Below, in pieces: positions 26,760 to 35,588 of a DNA stretch of 64,000 nt. The notes beneath the pieces are model-generated. The model saw only the letters and a list, made by a program, of their open reading frames with translations, made no database searches and was not told the DNA's origin. The translations under genes were made by a program, and so were the position numbers. Each line of letters opens with the position of its first letter. Position 1 is the first letter of the stretch. Source of the stretch: Brevibacillus migulae (GTDB lineage Bacteria > Bacillota > Bacilli > Brevibacillales > Brevibacillaceae); the NCBI RefSeq assembly GCF_004521915.1, contig NZ_SDKD01000018.1, forward strand, positions 58,798 through 122,797, in the 5' to 3' direction.

Positions 26760-27092
26760 TTACAATTTGATCTGCTCATGATACCGATCGACTGCTGCCC
26801 GGATGGCTTGCAGCACGGCTCCCTGGCCAGGAGCCAGAAAGTGTTCGGAAACGACCTGATGAATGTCCGCGAAGCCTTGATCGACCCGCATGCCCCTCAG
26901 CAGCTCGGCGAGAAATTCGCTTGTTTTTTCCATGAGAAACGTAAAGCCGGCGTCTACAATGACTTGCTGCTCCACATCAATGATCAGGATGCAACCGATC
27001 ATGGTGTACGCTTCAAAAAGCGGCGTGCCCTTGGGCATTTGCGCAAAGCCGGCAGTCAGTACCGTTTTCTTTTTTGCTGGGTGTGCAGTCAT
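26760..27092 (-). CDS. DUF3870-like protein
   Basis: A 110-residue protein with the pattern I associate with DUF3870: VLTAGFAQMPKGTPLFEAYTMIGCILIID, then VIVDAGFTFL and a helical C-terminus (IHQVVSEHFLAPGQGAVLQAIRAAVDRY). No catalytic motif is evident. It starts 21 bases after the histidine kinase gene behind GGGAGG, so both are probably under the riboswitch at 28690-28785. Function unknown. Confidence 0.65.
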   Translation of the reverse strand: MTAHPAKKKTVLTAGFAQMPKGTPLFEAYTMIGCILIIDVEQQVIVDAGFTFLMEKTSEFLAELLRGMRVDQGFADIHQVVSEHFLAPGQGAVLQAIRAAVDRYHEQIKL

Positions 27093-27113
27093 GGAATCCT
27101 CCCAATCTTCGCT

Positions 27114-28550
27114 TTACAGGGGCAGCGCAACCTCGACCGTCGTGCCTTGATTCGGTTGGCTGGTCAGTCGGATGCTTCCTTGGTGATTTTCAATAATTCT
27201 CCGACTCACCATGAATCCCAGGCCTGTCCCTGAATCCTTGGTGGTAAAAAACGGTTCTCCCAGCCTCCGAATCATCTCTTCCGGAATCCCGCAGCCATTG
27301 TCAATGAACTGAATGATGACCCGATCCGTGTCCTTCCACACCTTGATGGATATGGTGCCGCCGTCCGGCATGGCCTCGATTGCGTTCTTCAGAAAATTCA
27401 GGAAAGCCTGCTTCAATTGATTTTCATCGCAGCGAATCCACTGCACATTGTCATCGACTTCCACCGAGATTTGCACATTTTTGATGATGGCTTCTGTATC
27501 GATCAATGTCACGACGTGATTGATCAGCGTATGTAAATTCCGCTCCTGAAATGCGGATGTTTGCGGCTTGGCAAGGACAAGCAGCTCGCTGACGATCAGC
27601 TCAATGCGTGCCAGCTCGGAGGACATGATGGAGAAATACTCCTGTTTTTGCTGATTGCCCGATTGCATCAATTGCAAAAATCCTTTCAGGGCAGTGAGCG
27701 GATTGCGAATCTCATGCGCGATTCCCGCAGCCAGCTGTCCCACCAATGTCAACTTTTCCGAGTTTTGCAGCAGCTCCTGGGTTTTCATTCTTTCTGTAAT
27801 ATCTCGCGCCACCGCGATGATTTCCTGAATCCGCCCCGTCCGCGGATCCATCACTGGCTTTCCGAGGATTTCAAACCAGGTATAGGCTCCCCATTTGGTC
27901 CGCAATCGACAGGTCACGGTATACGATTTCTTCTCCAGAAAGGAAGCGCGCAGCTCTTTCAGATGAAACTGGACGCGCTCATCCGGATGGAAATACTGCC
28001 ATACATACTGGCCAACCATCTCCCGCGGCTCATACCCCAAGACTGTCTGGCAGGCTGGGGAAATATAGAGACACTTTCCTTCCAAGGAGATTTTCGCGAT
28101 CATATCCAAGGTATTTTCCGTAATGAGCTGGTATTTTTCATCCTGAGAGAGTGCGGTTGCCAATCCATAGATACCGACAACTTGCCCCTCTATGATAGCC
28201 GGGAAATTCTTCATCAAAATGGTCAGGTACATACCTGTTTTATGAAGAATCGTAGTTTCATAGGTGACCGTCTCCCCTTCTGCAGCCCTTTGCAAGAATC
28301 GGCTCGCGTTCTCCCGTTCTTCCGGAATGATCATCTGCTGAAGGACATGTCCCTCCCATTCTTTGGCGGGATAACCGGTCAAGAATTCACACTGTGGATT
28401 TGCATGCAGGATTGTGCCATACAAATCCATTGCAAAGACTGCATCTGGATGACTGTCAAAGAGAGCCCGATCAATCTGTTCTTTTTGTAAGTGCTCTCTG
28501 AGTATCGGCTTTCTATGCAAGTGATCATGGGCAGCAATACTCTCATTCAT
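27114..28550 (-). CDS. PAS-PAS sensor histidine kinase (sporulation-kinase type)
   Basis: The 478 residues hold two PAS domains (about 25-130, AVFAMDLYGTILHANPQCEFLTGY; about 135-250, DMIAKISLEGKCLYISPACQTVLGYEP with a PAC segment). HisKA follows with the phospho-acceptor H in AAGIAHEIRNPLTALKGFLQ. The HATPase_c domain has N box NAIEAMPDGG, G1 FIDNGCGIP and G2 GTGLGFMVSRRI. There is no membrane helix, so it is cytoplasmic like KinA/KinE. No response regulator is adjacent, which fits the phosphorelay kinases. A c-di-GMP riboswitch lies in its leader. Confidence 0.88.
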   Translation of the reverse strand: MNESIAAHDHLHRKPILREHLQKEQIDRALFDSHPDAVFAMDLYGTILHANPQCEFLTGYPAKEWEGHVLQQMIIPEERENASRFLQRAAEGETVTYETTILHKTGMYLTILMKNFPAIIEGQVVGIYGLATALSQDEKYQLITENTLDMIAKISLEGKCLYISPACQTVLGYEPREMVGQYVWQYFHPDERVQFHLKELRASFLEKKSYTVTCRLRTKWGAYTWFEILGKPVMDPRTGRIQEIIAVARDITERMKTQELLQNSEKLTLVGQLAAGIAHEIRNPLTALKGFLQLMQSGNQQKQEYFSIMSSELARIELIVSELLVLAKPQTSAFQERNLHTLINHVVTLIDTEAIIKNVQISVEVDDNVQWIRCDENQLKQAFLNFLKNAIEAMPDGGTISIKVWKDTDRVIIQFIDNGCGIPEEMIRRLGEPFFTTKDSGTGLGFMVSRRIIENHQGSIRLTSQPNQGTTVEVALPL

Positions 28551-28630
28551 ACCGCTTCGCTCACCCTGCCTTTCTTTCTATCCATAAATGCCTCTCTCGA
28601 AGCCAGATCAAATCCACTCTTTTGCCCAAA

Positions 28631-28672
28631 TAAAAATGGCCTTTCCTCGAATTTCTGGAAATAGCCATTGGT
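28631..28672 (-). terminator. Expression-platform terminator of riboswitch 1
   Basis: AATGG-CTA-TTTCC...GGAAA-GG-CCATTTTTA on the minus strand, directly after the aptamer and about 80 bases before the kinase start. Confidence 0.7.
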
Positions 28673-28689
28673 CCAATCGTAGTCAGATC

Positions 28690-28785
28690 CTTTCGGTAAC
28701 CCGGCCATCCTAGTTTTCACAACCTTAGATCCGTGGCTTTGCGTCCTCTTCTTTCAAAGAGTTTGCCTTTATCGAGCGATTCAAT
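28690..28785 (-). ncRNA. c-di-GMP-I (GEMM-I) riboswitch 1
   Basis: The minus strand carries the conserved GEMM-I core in order: AAAGGCAAACTC, a GAAA tetraloop hairpin, GAGGACGCAAAGCC (28735-28750), the tetraloop-receptor-like GGATCTAAGG, a variable arm, and GGCCGGGTTACCGA (about 28694-28707). This is a close match to the Vc2-type consensus. It controls the histidine kinase and DUF3870 genes by position, probably through the terminator that follows. Confidence 0.88.
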
Positions 28786-28879
28786 TGATAACCGTACATC
28801 TAGTCTTCATTATACATCGCTTGGCTAGCTTTTCAATGATTGGATTCCTACAATTTTCGCGGAAACTCCCCATTACACA

Positions 28880-28922
28880 AAGAAAGTAGGAAAGGCAGAT
28901 CAATCCCTTTTCCTACTTTTTT
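28880..28922 (-). terminator. Terminator of the nagA operon
   Basis: AAAGTAGGAAA...TTTCCTACTTT, an 11-bp perfect stem followed by CTTTGT on the minus strand and by T-rich sequence on the plus strand as well. Confidence 0.7.
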
Positions 28923-29020
28923 CCTAGTGCGACAAGCCCTGTTGCACATGCTGCCATTACAGATTCCCTGTATATCAAGATGTGCTATTTACTAGAATCC
29001 GGTATTTCTCTTCTACAAGT

Positions 29021-30181
29021 TTAGGCTTGGTAGACCTTCTTTCCTTCCACCCAAGTCGCAAGAACCTTCATGTCAGCGGAAAGCAGCACCAGATCCGCAT
29101 CTTTTCCTTTTGCAATGCTTCCTTTATGGTCAGCAATTCCCAATTTTTGTGCCTGATTGATCGAAACATGACGAATGGCCTGCTCCAGCGGCATGTTGGC
29201 AAAGCGCATCAGGTTGGCCAAGGCGACGTCCATGGTCAGGACACTTCCTGCCAGTACACCGTCAGCCAGTCGGGCTTCATTCCCTCTCACAATCACTTCC
29301 TGCCCGCCCAGATCATACGTCCCGTCAGCCAGGCCAGCCGCCCGCATGGCATCCGTGATCAGCATGATTTGTTCGGGGGTGCAAATCTTGGTGAGCAGGC
29401 GAATGAATTCCGGTGCCAGGTGAATGCCGTCCGCGATCAGGTCAAACGTCATCTCCGGTGTCTCCATGACCAGACCGATGACATTCGGATTGCGGTGATG
29501 CAGCCCTTTCATGGCGTTGCCCAGATGTGTCGCGTGGCTGACGCCTTTTTTCAGGCAGCATACGCCGCCATGATAGTCGAGGGTGGAATGCCCTACGGAA
29601 ACAATAATCCCCTGCTCCTTCAATCTTGCAAATACACGATCATCTTCGATCAGCTCGGGAGCCAATGTAATGAGCTTGATCAGACCGGGCCTTGCCGTCT
29701 CCAAAATCTGTTCGATATTCGCCAGCGTGGCCGGCTCAATCCAGTCACCGTTTTGCGCGCCTTTCAACTCAGGATGAATGAACGGTCCTTCCATATGAAC
29801 CCCGAGCACGGCTGCCCCTCCGGTTTCGGGCAGCTGGTTATAAAACTGCAGTACATCCACGGTGGCGTCCATCGGCGCTGTCATGGTAGTCGCCAATAGG
29901 CCCGTCGTCCCGTGCGCTGCATGAAATTGGCAGATCGCTTGTACAGCTTCCACAGACTTGTCCATAAAATCACTGCCTGCTCCGCCGTGAACATGCAAAT
30001 CGATAAATCCGGGCACAAGCACCGCTCCTTGGCCGTCGAAGGTGTCTTCACAGCTCTCGCCCGTATCCTCGCCTGCATACGCAATTTTGCCGTCCTGAAT
30101 CATCAAGACGGCATTGGACAATACTCCGGACTCCATGACAATCGTGACATTGGTTATTTTCTGACTCAGCTTCGCTGGCAT
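29021..30181 (-). CDS. nagA: N-acetylglucosamine-6-phosphate deacetylase
   Basis: A 386-residue amidohydrolase-fold enzyme removing acetate from GlcNAc-6-phosphate. Visible features are HVHGGAGSDF, the metal Glu in VHMEGPFIHPE, SVGHS near 190, the substrate loop ATHLGNAMKGLHHRNP (Gly where Phe is usual in THLFNAM), and the catalytic Asp in LITDAMRAAGL. It is the last gene of an ABC-importer operon. The deaminase NagB is not nearby. Confidence 0.92.
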   Translation of the reverse strand: MPAKLSQKITNVTIVMESGVLSNAVLMIQDGKIAYAGEDTGESCEDTFDGQGAVLVPGFIDLHVHGGAGSDFMDKSVEAVQAICQFHAAHGTTGLLATTMTAPMDATVDVLQFYNQLPETGGAAVLGVHMEGPFIHPELKGAQNGDWIEPATLANIEQILETARPGLIKLITLAPELIEDDRVFARLKEQGIIVSVGHSTLDYHGGVCCLKKGVSHATHLGNAMKGLHHRNPNVIGLVMETPEMTFDLIADGIHLAPEFIRLLTKICTPEQIMLITDAMRAAGLADGTYDLGGQEVIVRGNEARLADGVLAGSVLTMDVALANLMRFANMPLEQAIRHVSINQAQKLGIADHKGSIAKGKDADLVLLSADMKVLATWVEGKKVYQA

Positions 30182-30309
30182 CTCTCACACTTCCTTTTGG
30201 CTTGCTTCGGCAAAACATGATTTCTCCTGCGTGGATGCAGCTGCGCATCCTTTTTCCATCCTTATCATACTACCGGACGAAAACAGTTTCAAAACCATTT
30301 TCCCACCCG

Positions 30310-31143
30310 CTATTTCACCGCTCCGGCCGTCAGCCCCTCCATGAATTGCTTCGAGGCCAGCAGGAAGACGATGATCATCGGCAGTGCCGACAGGGTCAAT
30401 CCCGCAAACAGCAGGCTCCAATCCGCCTCATATTCACCAAAGAGGCTGAGCATCCCGATCGGAATCGTCTTCAGTGCGTCCTTTTGGATAAAGATCAATG
30501 GAAAGAAGAAATCGTTCCATGCAGAAATGAAATTGATGATCATCACGGTGCCGAGTGCGGGCCGGACGAGAGGCAGCAGGATCCGCCAAAAAACCTGGAA
30601 GTGATTGCAGCCATCGATCCGGGCTGCTTCCTCCAATTCAATCGGAAGCGTACGCAAAAAACCGGTCAGGATAAAAACCGATAGCGGAATGCCGCTGCCC
30701 GTGTACAGCAGGATCAACGACCAGAGGGAATTCAGCAGGCCCAGCTCCTTCATTAACAAAAAGAGCGGTACTATCCCAAGCTTGATCGGGATCATCAAAC
30801 CTAACAGAAAGAAGAAATAGAGGAAGCCATTCCAGCGAAAGGAAAACCGCGCAAGGTAAAAGGCAGCCAGCGAGGCGAAGATCAGGGTCAAGATAACGGA
30901 TGCCACGCTGACAAGGATGCTGTTGGTGAGATAATCGGCAAACGGGACGGTCTCCCACAGCTTGCGGTAGTTGGTGAATGAAAAGGTGGCGGGCAGTCCA
31001 AGCGGATCCATATAGATTTCAGCGGTCGTTTTAAAGGAATTTACGATCATCAGCCAGATTGGATAGATGGACAGCAGGACGAACAGATAGGCTAGCAAGT
31101 ATTGCAGTGAGCGTGCGCCAATCCTCGTATTCACTTGAAACAT
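30310..31143 (-). CDS. Sugar ABC importer permease (MalG/UgpE type)
   Basis: A 277-residue CUT1 permease with six membrane segments and EAA loop EEAARIDGCNHFQVFWRILLPLVRP. GGGAGG is very close to ATG 31143; GTG 31134 is an alternative start. Confidence 0.9.
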   Translation of the reverse strand: MFQVNTRIGARSLQYLLAYLFVLLSIYPIWLMIVNSFKTTAEIYMDPLGLPATFSFTNYRKLWETVPFADYLTNSILVSVASVILTLIFASLAAFYLARFSFRWNGFLYFFFLLGLMIPIKLGIVPLFLLMKELGLLNSLWSLILLYTGSGIPLSVFILTGFLRTLPIELEEAARIDGCNHFQVFWRILLPLVRPALGTVMIINFISAWNDFFFPLIFIQKDALKTIPIGMLSLFGEYEADWSLLFAGLTLSALPMIIVFLLASKQFMEGLTAGAVK

Positions 31144-31170
31144 CACCTCCCTTGGGCGAATGGACTTTCA

Positions 31171-32085
31171 CTAGTGCTGGACCTCGCGTTTCCGCAGCAG
31201 ATAGAGGGAGATGGCCGAGACGGACGCGACGATCAGAAAGAGGACAACAGCCAAGGCCGAACCGAGACCAATCGCCACCGTATCCGTGCCTCCAGCCCCG
31301 CCGAAGGCTAACCGATAAAAATAGACGGCCAGCGTATCTGTGGAGTAAACCGGTTCGCCCATGGATCCCTGCATCGCATAGACAAGCTCAAACGCTTCAA
31401 AAGCTTGAATGAAGGTCAATACGCTCATGATCGTAATCGATGGCATGCAGAGCGGCAGGACGACGCTTCGCAGCAGCCGCAAGCGATTGGCCCCGTCCAG
31501 ACGTGCCGCCTCAATCAGCTCCGCAGGGATCGATTGCAGACCAGCAAGGAACACCAGGACAGCAAAGCCGATCCCAAACCAGCAGTTGACCAAAATGATC
31601 GCGTACAGCGCTGTATCGGGATCCCCCAACCACGGCTTTGCCCAAGATTCCAAGCCAAGCTTGCCCAAGAAGGTGTTGAGTGCGCCGAAGTTGGGGTTTA
31701 AAATGAGCTTCCATAAAAATCCAACAATAATGACAGAGAGGAGGCGCGGGAGAAAATAGGCGGCTTTTAACAGCTCCGCCCCCCTGATTTTCCGGTAAAT
31801 GATATAGGCCAAAAGAAAACCGAGGCCGTTTTGCACGATCATTTCGATCACGAAGTAAATGAGATTGTGCTGGATCGCCCGCCAAAACATCTCGTTGAAG
31901 GGCTCTTTTGTGAACAGCGTGGTGAAATTTTCCAGACCGACAAAAGCACCCTTGGCGATTCCCTTCCAGTCATAAAGGCTATACGAGAAGGCTGAAAACA
32001 GCGGATACAAGACAAACATCACATACAGAATCAAAGCAGGAAGCGGAAAAAGGTGGATCAACCATGAACGCTTGCTTTTTGCCAT
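31171..32085 (-). CDS. Sugar ABC importer permease (MalF/UgpA type)
   Basis: A 304-residue CUT1 permease: N-terminal helix (PLPALILYVMFVLYPLF), five further segments, EAA loop IEAARLDGANRLRLLRSVVLPLCMP. AAGGAGG precedes ATG 32085. The ATPase subunit is not in the operon; CUT1 systems often share one encoded elsewhere (MsmX in Bacillus). Confidence 0.9.
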   Translation of the reverse strand: MAKSKRSWLIHLFPLPALILYVMFVLYPLFSAFSYSLYDWKGIAKGAFVGLENFTTLFTKEPFNEMFWRAIQHNLIYFVIEMIVQNGLGFLLAYIIYRKIRGAELLKAAYFLPRLLSVIIVGFLWKLILNPNFGALNTFLGKLGLESWAKPWLGDPDTALYAIILVNCWFGIGFAVLVFLAGLQSIPAELIEAARLDGANRLRLLRSVVLPLCMPSITIMSVLTFIQAFEAFELVYAMQGSMGEPVYSTDTLAVYFYRLAFGGAGGTDTVAIGLGSALAVVLFLIVASVSAISLYLLRKREVQH

Positions 32086-32133
32086 CCTCTTTTCCTCCTT
32101 CCCTCAGTCTTTGATACAACCACTCGGTCACGT

Positions 32134-33438
32134 CTATTTTTTCAGCGGTGCAAACCAGGTTTCTGCCGATTTTTCCACTTCCTGTGTCACTTGTTCCGGT
32201 GTCAGCTGATCCAGATACAAGGCTTGCAAGGAAGTTTCCAGCGTCACCTTGGTCGTCGGGTTTCCTTGGCTCAGATGCACGACCATCAGATAAGGGGTGG
32301 CACTGCTTTGCGCCAGCTCAGCCATTTTGTTCACCAAGGGATCGCTGGATTGCACGCCGGGAACAGCACTGATCCGTTTCAGCTCATTGGCGAAAATCTC
32401 TCCGAATGTCTTGGTCGTCATAAATTCCATGAACTTGAGCGCCTCTGCCTTGTGCTTCGATTTGGCGTTGACCCCGTACGAGCCGTCTACCCATGTCGTG
32501 ATGACTTGTTTGCCATCATCAGTCGGCATTGGGAAGAAGTCGATCTTCAGGTCCGGATTCAATTGGCGAATGCCTTCCAGCTCAAACGAGCCATTGATGA
32601 ACATCGCCGCTTTTCCGGTAGCAAACAGCGCACGCAGATCGGTTAATTCAAGACCCGTAAAATTTTCCGGGAAATAAGTCGTTAGCTCCTTCATCCGCTG
32701 AACGGAAAGCAGAAACTCCGGAGAAGTCAGATTGGTCTCGCCTTTTAACAGCTTTTCGACAAAACCGTTACCATTGTACGCACCAGGAGCGATTACGCCA
32801 TGGCTTAAGGACAGCAGCCAGCCTTCCTTGGAACCAAAGGCAAAAGGCGTGATCCCCTTCTCTTTCAATGTCTTGGAGACCTGGATCAGCTCATCCCAGC
32901 TTTTTGGCTCTTGCAGTCCGTTTTGTTCAAAAAGATCCTTATTATAGTAAATCTGGGTGGAATTTATTGACAATGGAACGCCGTACACTTTCCCATCCTT
33001 GCCTGTCGAAGCTGCCAGGAAATCTTTCGGAAACTGCTCCAGCCCTTTCACCCCGTCCAGCGGCTCCAGATAGCCCGCATCAGCCAGCGCGATGCCTGTC
33101 GCATACGGACGCAGCTGGAGAATATCCGGACCACTGTCGCTTTGGAGTGCGGTGTTCAAGATGGTGTTGTATTCCGTCGCTTTGAATGGTTTGAAATTGA
33201 TTTTGATCCCGGGATTCTCCTTCTCAAATGCCTGGATGATCTTTTCATAGCCGGCCACATCCTCTACCCGCCAGCTATGCATCTCCAGCACGACCTGCTC
33301 CCCTGACGGACTTTGCTGCTGTGGCGTTTCGCCGCTCGGTGCCGTATTCTGCGAACCGGAACCACCCGAGCATGCTGATACGAAAAGAGAAGCTGCGAGT
33401 GCCACCGTCGTGAATGCATGAAGACCTCGTTTTTTCAT
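32134..33438 (-). CDS. Sugar-binding lipoprotein of the ABC importer
   Basis: A 434-residue CUT1 binding protein. The lipoprotein signal ends in the lipobox FVSAC, followed by a Ser/Gly/Gln-rich tether. The body is family typical (LEMHSWRVEDVAGYEKIIQAFEKENPGIKINFKP; GKAAMFINGSFE). AAGGGGG nine bases upstream favours ATG 33438 over the ATG at 33462. By context the ligand is probably an N-acetylated amino sugar or disaccharide. Confidence 0.88.
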   Translation of the reverse strand: MKKRGLHAFTTVALAASLFVSACSGGSGSQNTAPSGETPQQQSPSGEQVVLEMHSWRVEDVAGYEKIIQAFEKENPGIKINFKPFKATEYNTILNTALQSDSGPDILQLRPYATGIALADAGYLEPLDGVKGLEQFPKDFLAASTGKDGKVYGVPLSINSTQIYYNKDLFEQNGLQEPKSWDELIQVSKTLKEKGITPFAFGSKEGWLLSLSHGVIAPGAYNGNGFVEKLLKGETNLTSPEFLLSVQRMKELTTYFPENFTGLELTDLRALFATGKAAMFINGSFELEGIRQLNPDLKIDFFPMPTDDGKQVITTWVDGSYGVNAKSKHKAEALKFMEFMTTKTFGEIFANELKRISAVPGVQSSDPLVNKMAELAQSSATPYLMVVHLSQGNPTTKVTLETSLQALYLDQLTPEQVTQEVEKSAETWFAPLKK

Positions 33439-33474
33439 CCATTTCTTCCCCCTTTTATTCATCCATCCGGCTCG

Positions 33475-34524
33475 TCACCGCATGGAGCCGAATCCAAGCC
33501 CTTTCATCACCTCATCATGCAGGGCGGGTCTCCATGCTCTCAACTTGTGATCCCGCCCCATATGCACCGCATTGGTAAGCAAGATGATGGCCACATCCTG
33601 CACCGGATCGATCCAGATGCTCGTGCCAGTGAATCCGGTATGCCCATAGCTCGCCTGGCTAAACAGGCTGCCGCAGCTGGTCAGCTCCGCTCCGTGATTG
33701 CTCTCCCAGCCAAGCCCGCGGTGTCCACCGGCTCCATCGGTATGGCAGCGAGTCGCATACTCTCTCCATGGCGGCCGGAACAGCTTGCCTTCTCCATAAA
33801 GCCAACATCGGACATACCGGACCAGGTCATCGGCCGTTGCAAATAGGCCGGCATGTCCCGCGACCCCTCCCATCCGATGGGCTTTCTCATCATGTACTAC
33901 GCCTTGCAAATAATCACCTTGACGGATGCAATATTCCGTAGCCGCGATCCTGCCTGACAGTCGCTCCTTTTCCGGGCGATAGCATGTGTGATGCATCCCT
34001 AATGGGGTATGTACCAATCCTTTGGCAAGCTGCGCCAACGTTTGCCCGGTTACCTTCTCCATGATCAGCCCAAGGAGGATCATGCCGAGATCGCTATACA
34101 CGACTTTCACGCCCGGAGGATTCAGCATGGCTTGCTGAAAGATACTCTCGGGCAGCTGCAAGTGTCCGTCCCGACGCTTATCCGGCAAGTCTGCGGGAAG
34201 TCCGGACGTGTGCAGCAGCAGCTGTCCGACGGTGATCATCCGTTTTTCCGGTGGACAAGCAGGGAAAAATCGCCCCACTGTATCGGTTAGCCGCAGCTCA
34301 CCAGCCTGCATCAGGCAGAGTGTCACCGGCAACGTAGCCACGACCTTGGTCAAAGAAGCGAGGTCATATAATGTATGGGCATCAACAGGCTGGGGAGCGG
34401 CCAGATTCGTCACGCCGCAATCGATGGTGCAGTGCAATTTCCCCTGATGGAGCACACGCAGGGAAGCGCCGGGAATCATGCTTGACCGGATCCAGCTTTG
34501 CAATCGCTCAATGGCTTGTTCCAC
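33475..34524 (-). CDS. Beta-lactamase-fold serine hydrolase (class C related)
   Basis: The 349 residues carry the S-x-x-K catalytic pair in LASLTKVVATLPVT near 56, the Tyr motif YSDLG near 147 (Y-x-N variant), and HTGFTGTS near 295 in the KTG position. There is no signal peptide, so it is cytoplasmic. In Bacillus the MurNAc recycling operon also contains a protein of this group, so a muropeptide or acyl-sugar substrate is plausible here. GTG start behind GGGGGAG. Confidence 0.78.
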   Translation of the reverse strand: MEQAIERLQSWIRSSMIPGASLRVLHQGKLHCTIDCGVTNLAAPQPVDAHTLYDLASLTKVVATLPVTLCLMQAGELRLTDTVGRFFPACPPEKRMITVGQLLLHTSGLPADLPDKRRDGHLQLPESIFQQAMLNPPGVKVVYSDLGMILLGLIMEKVTGQTLAQLAKGLVHTPLGMHHTCYRPEKERLSGRIAATEYCIRQGDYLQGVVHDEKAHRMGGVAGHAGLFATADDLVRYVRCWLYGEGKLFRPPWREYATRCHTDGAGGHRGLGWESNHGAELTSCGSLFSQASYGHTGFTGTSIWIDPVQDVAIILLTNAVHMGRDHKLRAWRPALHDEVMKGLGFGSMR

Positions 34525-34541
34525 TTTTTTCTCCCCCTCCC

Positions 34542-35393
34542 TCAGGTGCGCTTCGTGCGGCTAACGGCCCCTCTCGTCCGTTCCAGCACCGGAATGATTG
34601 ACTCATGCTTGTTTCGCACCAAAGCGATAAACAGGATGTCGATCACATTGAGCTGGGCGATTCGCGATGCCATCGCGCCGCTGCGGATGCTTTTCTCTAC
34701 CGTGCTGGTAAACAGGCGAATATCCGCCAATTCGGCGACAGGCGACGGGCCAAACTTGGTTAGGCTTATCACTGTGGCTCCTTGCTTTTTCGCCTCCGTC
34801 AGCGACTGGATCACATCCTCCGTCTGCCCGGAGTAGGAAATGCCGATTGCTGCATCCTTTTCCGTCAAGCTCACCGCCGAGGTCAGCTGTGCATGGAAAT
34901 CGGAATGGGCTTCACACCACATGTTGATCCGCGACAGCTTCTGTCTGATGTCAGCCGCGATGACCGCCGACGCGCCTACCCCATATACATCGATTTTTCT
35001 GGCGTGCGAGAGGACATCTGCTGCCCGCTGCACTTCTTCTACCGATAAAACCGAGATGGTGTCCTGGATGGATTGGATGTTGTTGCGGCTGACCGATTGA
35101 ATCAAGGCTTCCATGCTTCCCTGCATCACGATGTCCTGATAGCTGCCGCTCGAAGAAGCCTGGATCGTCAAATCCCCGGCGATCCGCAGCTTCATTTCCT
35201 GATAGCCCTTCATCCCGAGCGAGCGGGTCAGCCGGATCACAGTCGCTTCGGACACACCGCTTAATTCAGCCAGCTTTTGCACGGATAATTGCACCACTTT
35301 TTCCGGATGTGCCAAAATATAGGCCGCTACCCTTCTTTCCGATGGCTTGAGCTCCTCCAACATGGTCTGCAGGCTGATGAGTCCTCCATTCAT
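34542..35393 (-). CDS. RpiR/MurR-family transcriptional regulator
   Basis: A 283-residue regulator: N-terminal HTH_6 (AAYILAHPEKVVQLSVQKLAELSGVSEATVIRLTRSLG) and a C-terminal SIS domain (IDVYGVGASAVIAADI; GISYSGQTEDVIQSL). SIS domains bind phosphosugars. It is the first gene of the amino-sugar operon and is likely to be its regulator through the inverted repeat 36 bases upstream. The ribosome site before ATG 35393 is weak. Confidence 0.88.
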   Translation of the reverse strand: MNGGLISLQTMLEELKPSERRVAAYILAHPEKVVQLSVQKLAELSGVSEATVIRLTRSLGMKGYQEMKLRIAGDLTIQASSSGSYQDIVMQGSMEALIQSVSRNNIQSIQDTISVLSVEEVQRAADVLSHARKIDVYGVGASAVIAADIRQKLSRINMWCEAHSDFHAQLTSAVSLTEKDAAIGISYSGQTEDVIQSLTEAKKQGATVISLTKFGPSPVAELADIRLFTSTVEKSIRSGAMASRIAQLNVIDILFIALVRNKHESIIPVLERTRGAVSRTKRT

Positions 35394-35428
35394 AGCACGG
35401 ACACCTTTCGCGAAAGAATAGGCTGTTT

Positions 35429-35445
35429 ACGAAATAATATTTCGT
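35429..35445. promoter_or_regulatory. Inverted-repeat operator for the RpiR regulator
   Basis: ACGAAAT-AAT-ATTTCGT is a perfect 7-bp inverted repeat with a 3-base spacer, resembling known RpiR/MurR sites (GAAAT...ATTTC). Two weaker GAAA/TTTC inverted motifs lie nearby (TTTCGCGAAA at 35407-35416, GAAAATTTC near 35490). Confidence 0.55.
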
Positions 35446-35588
35446 TCAGCCGAGATTATTCGCCAAATTTTGTTACGTGGTTCGTTTTATGAAAATTTCG
35501 TATATTTTTTCGTTTCCGATTCAACTCTGGGCTTTTCCTACATATGTTGGTAGAAATACAAGCATATCAATGTGAGGGGGAGCATGTC

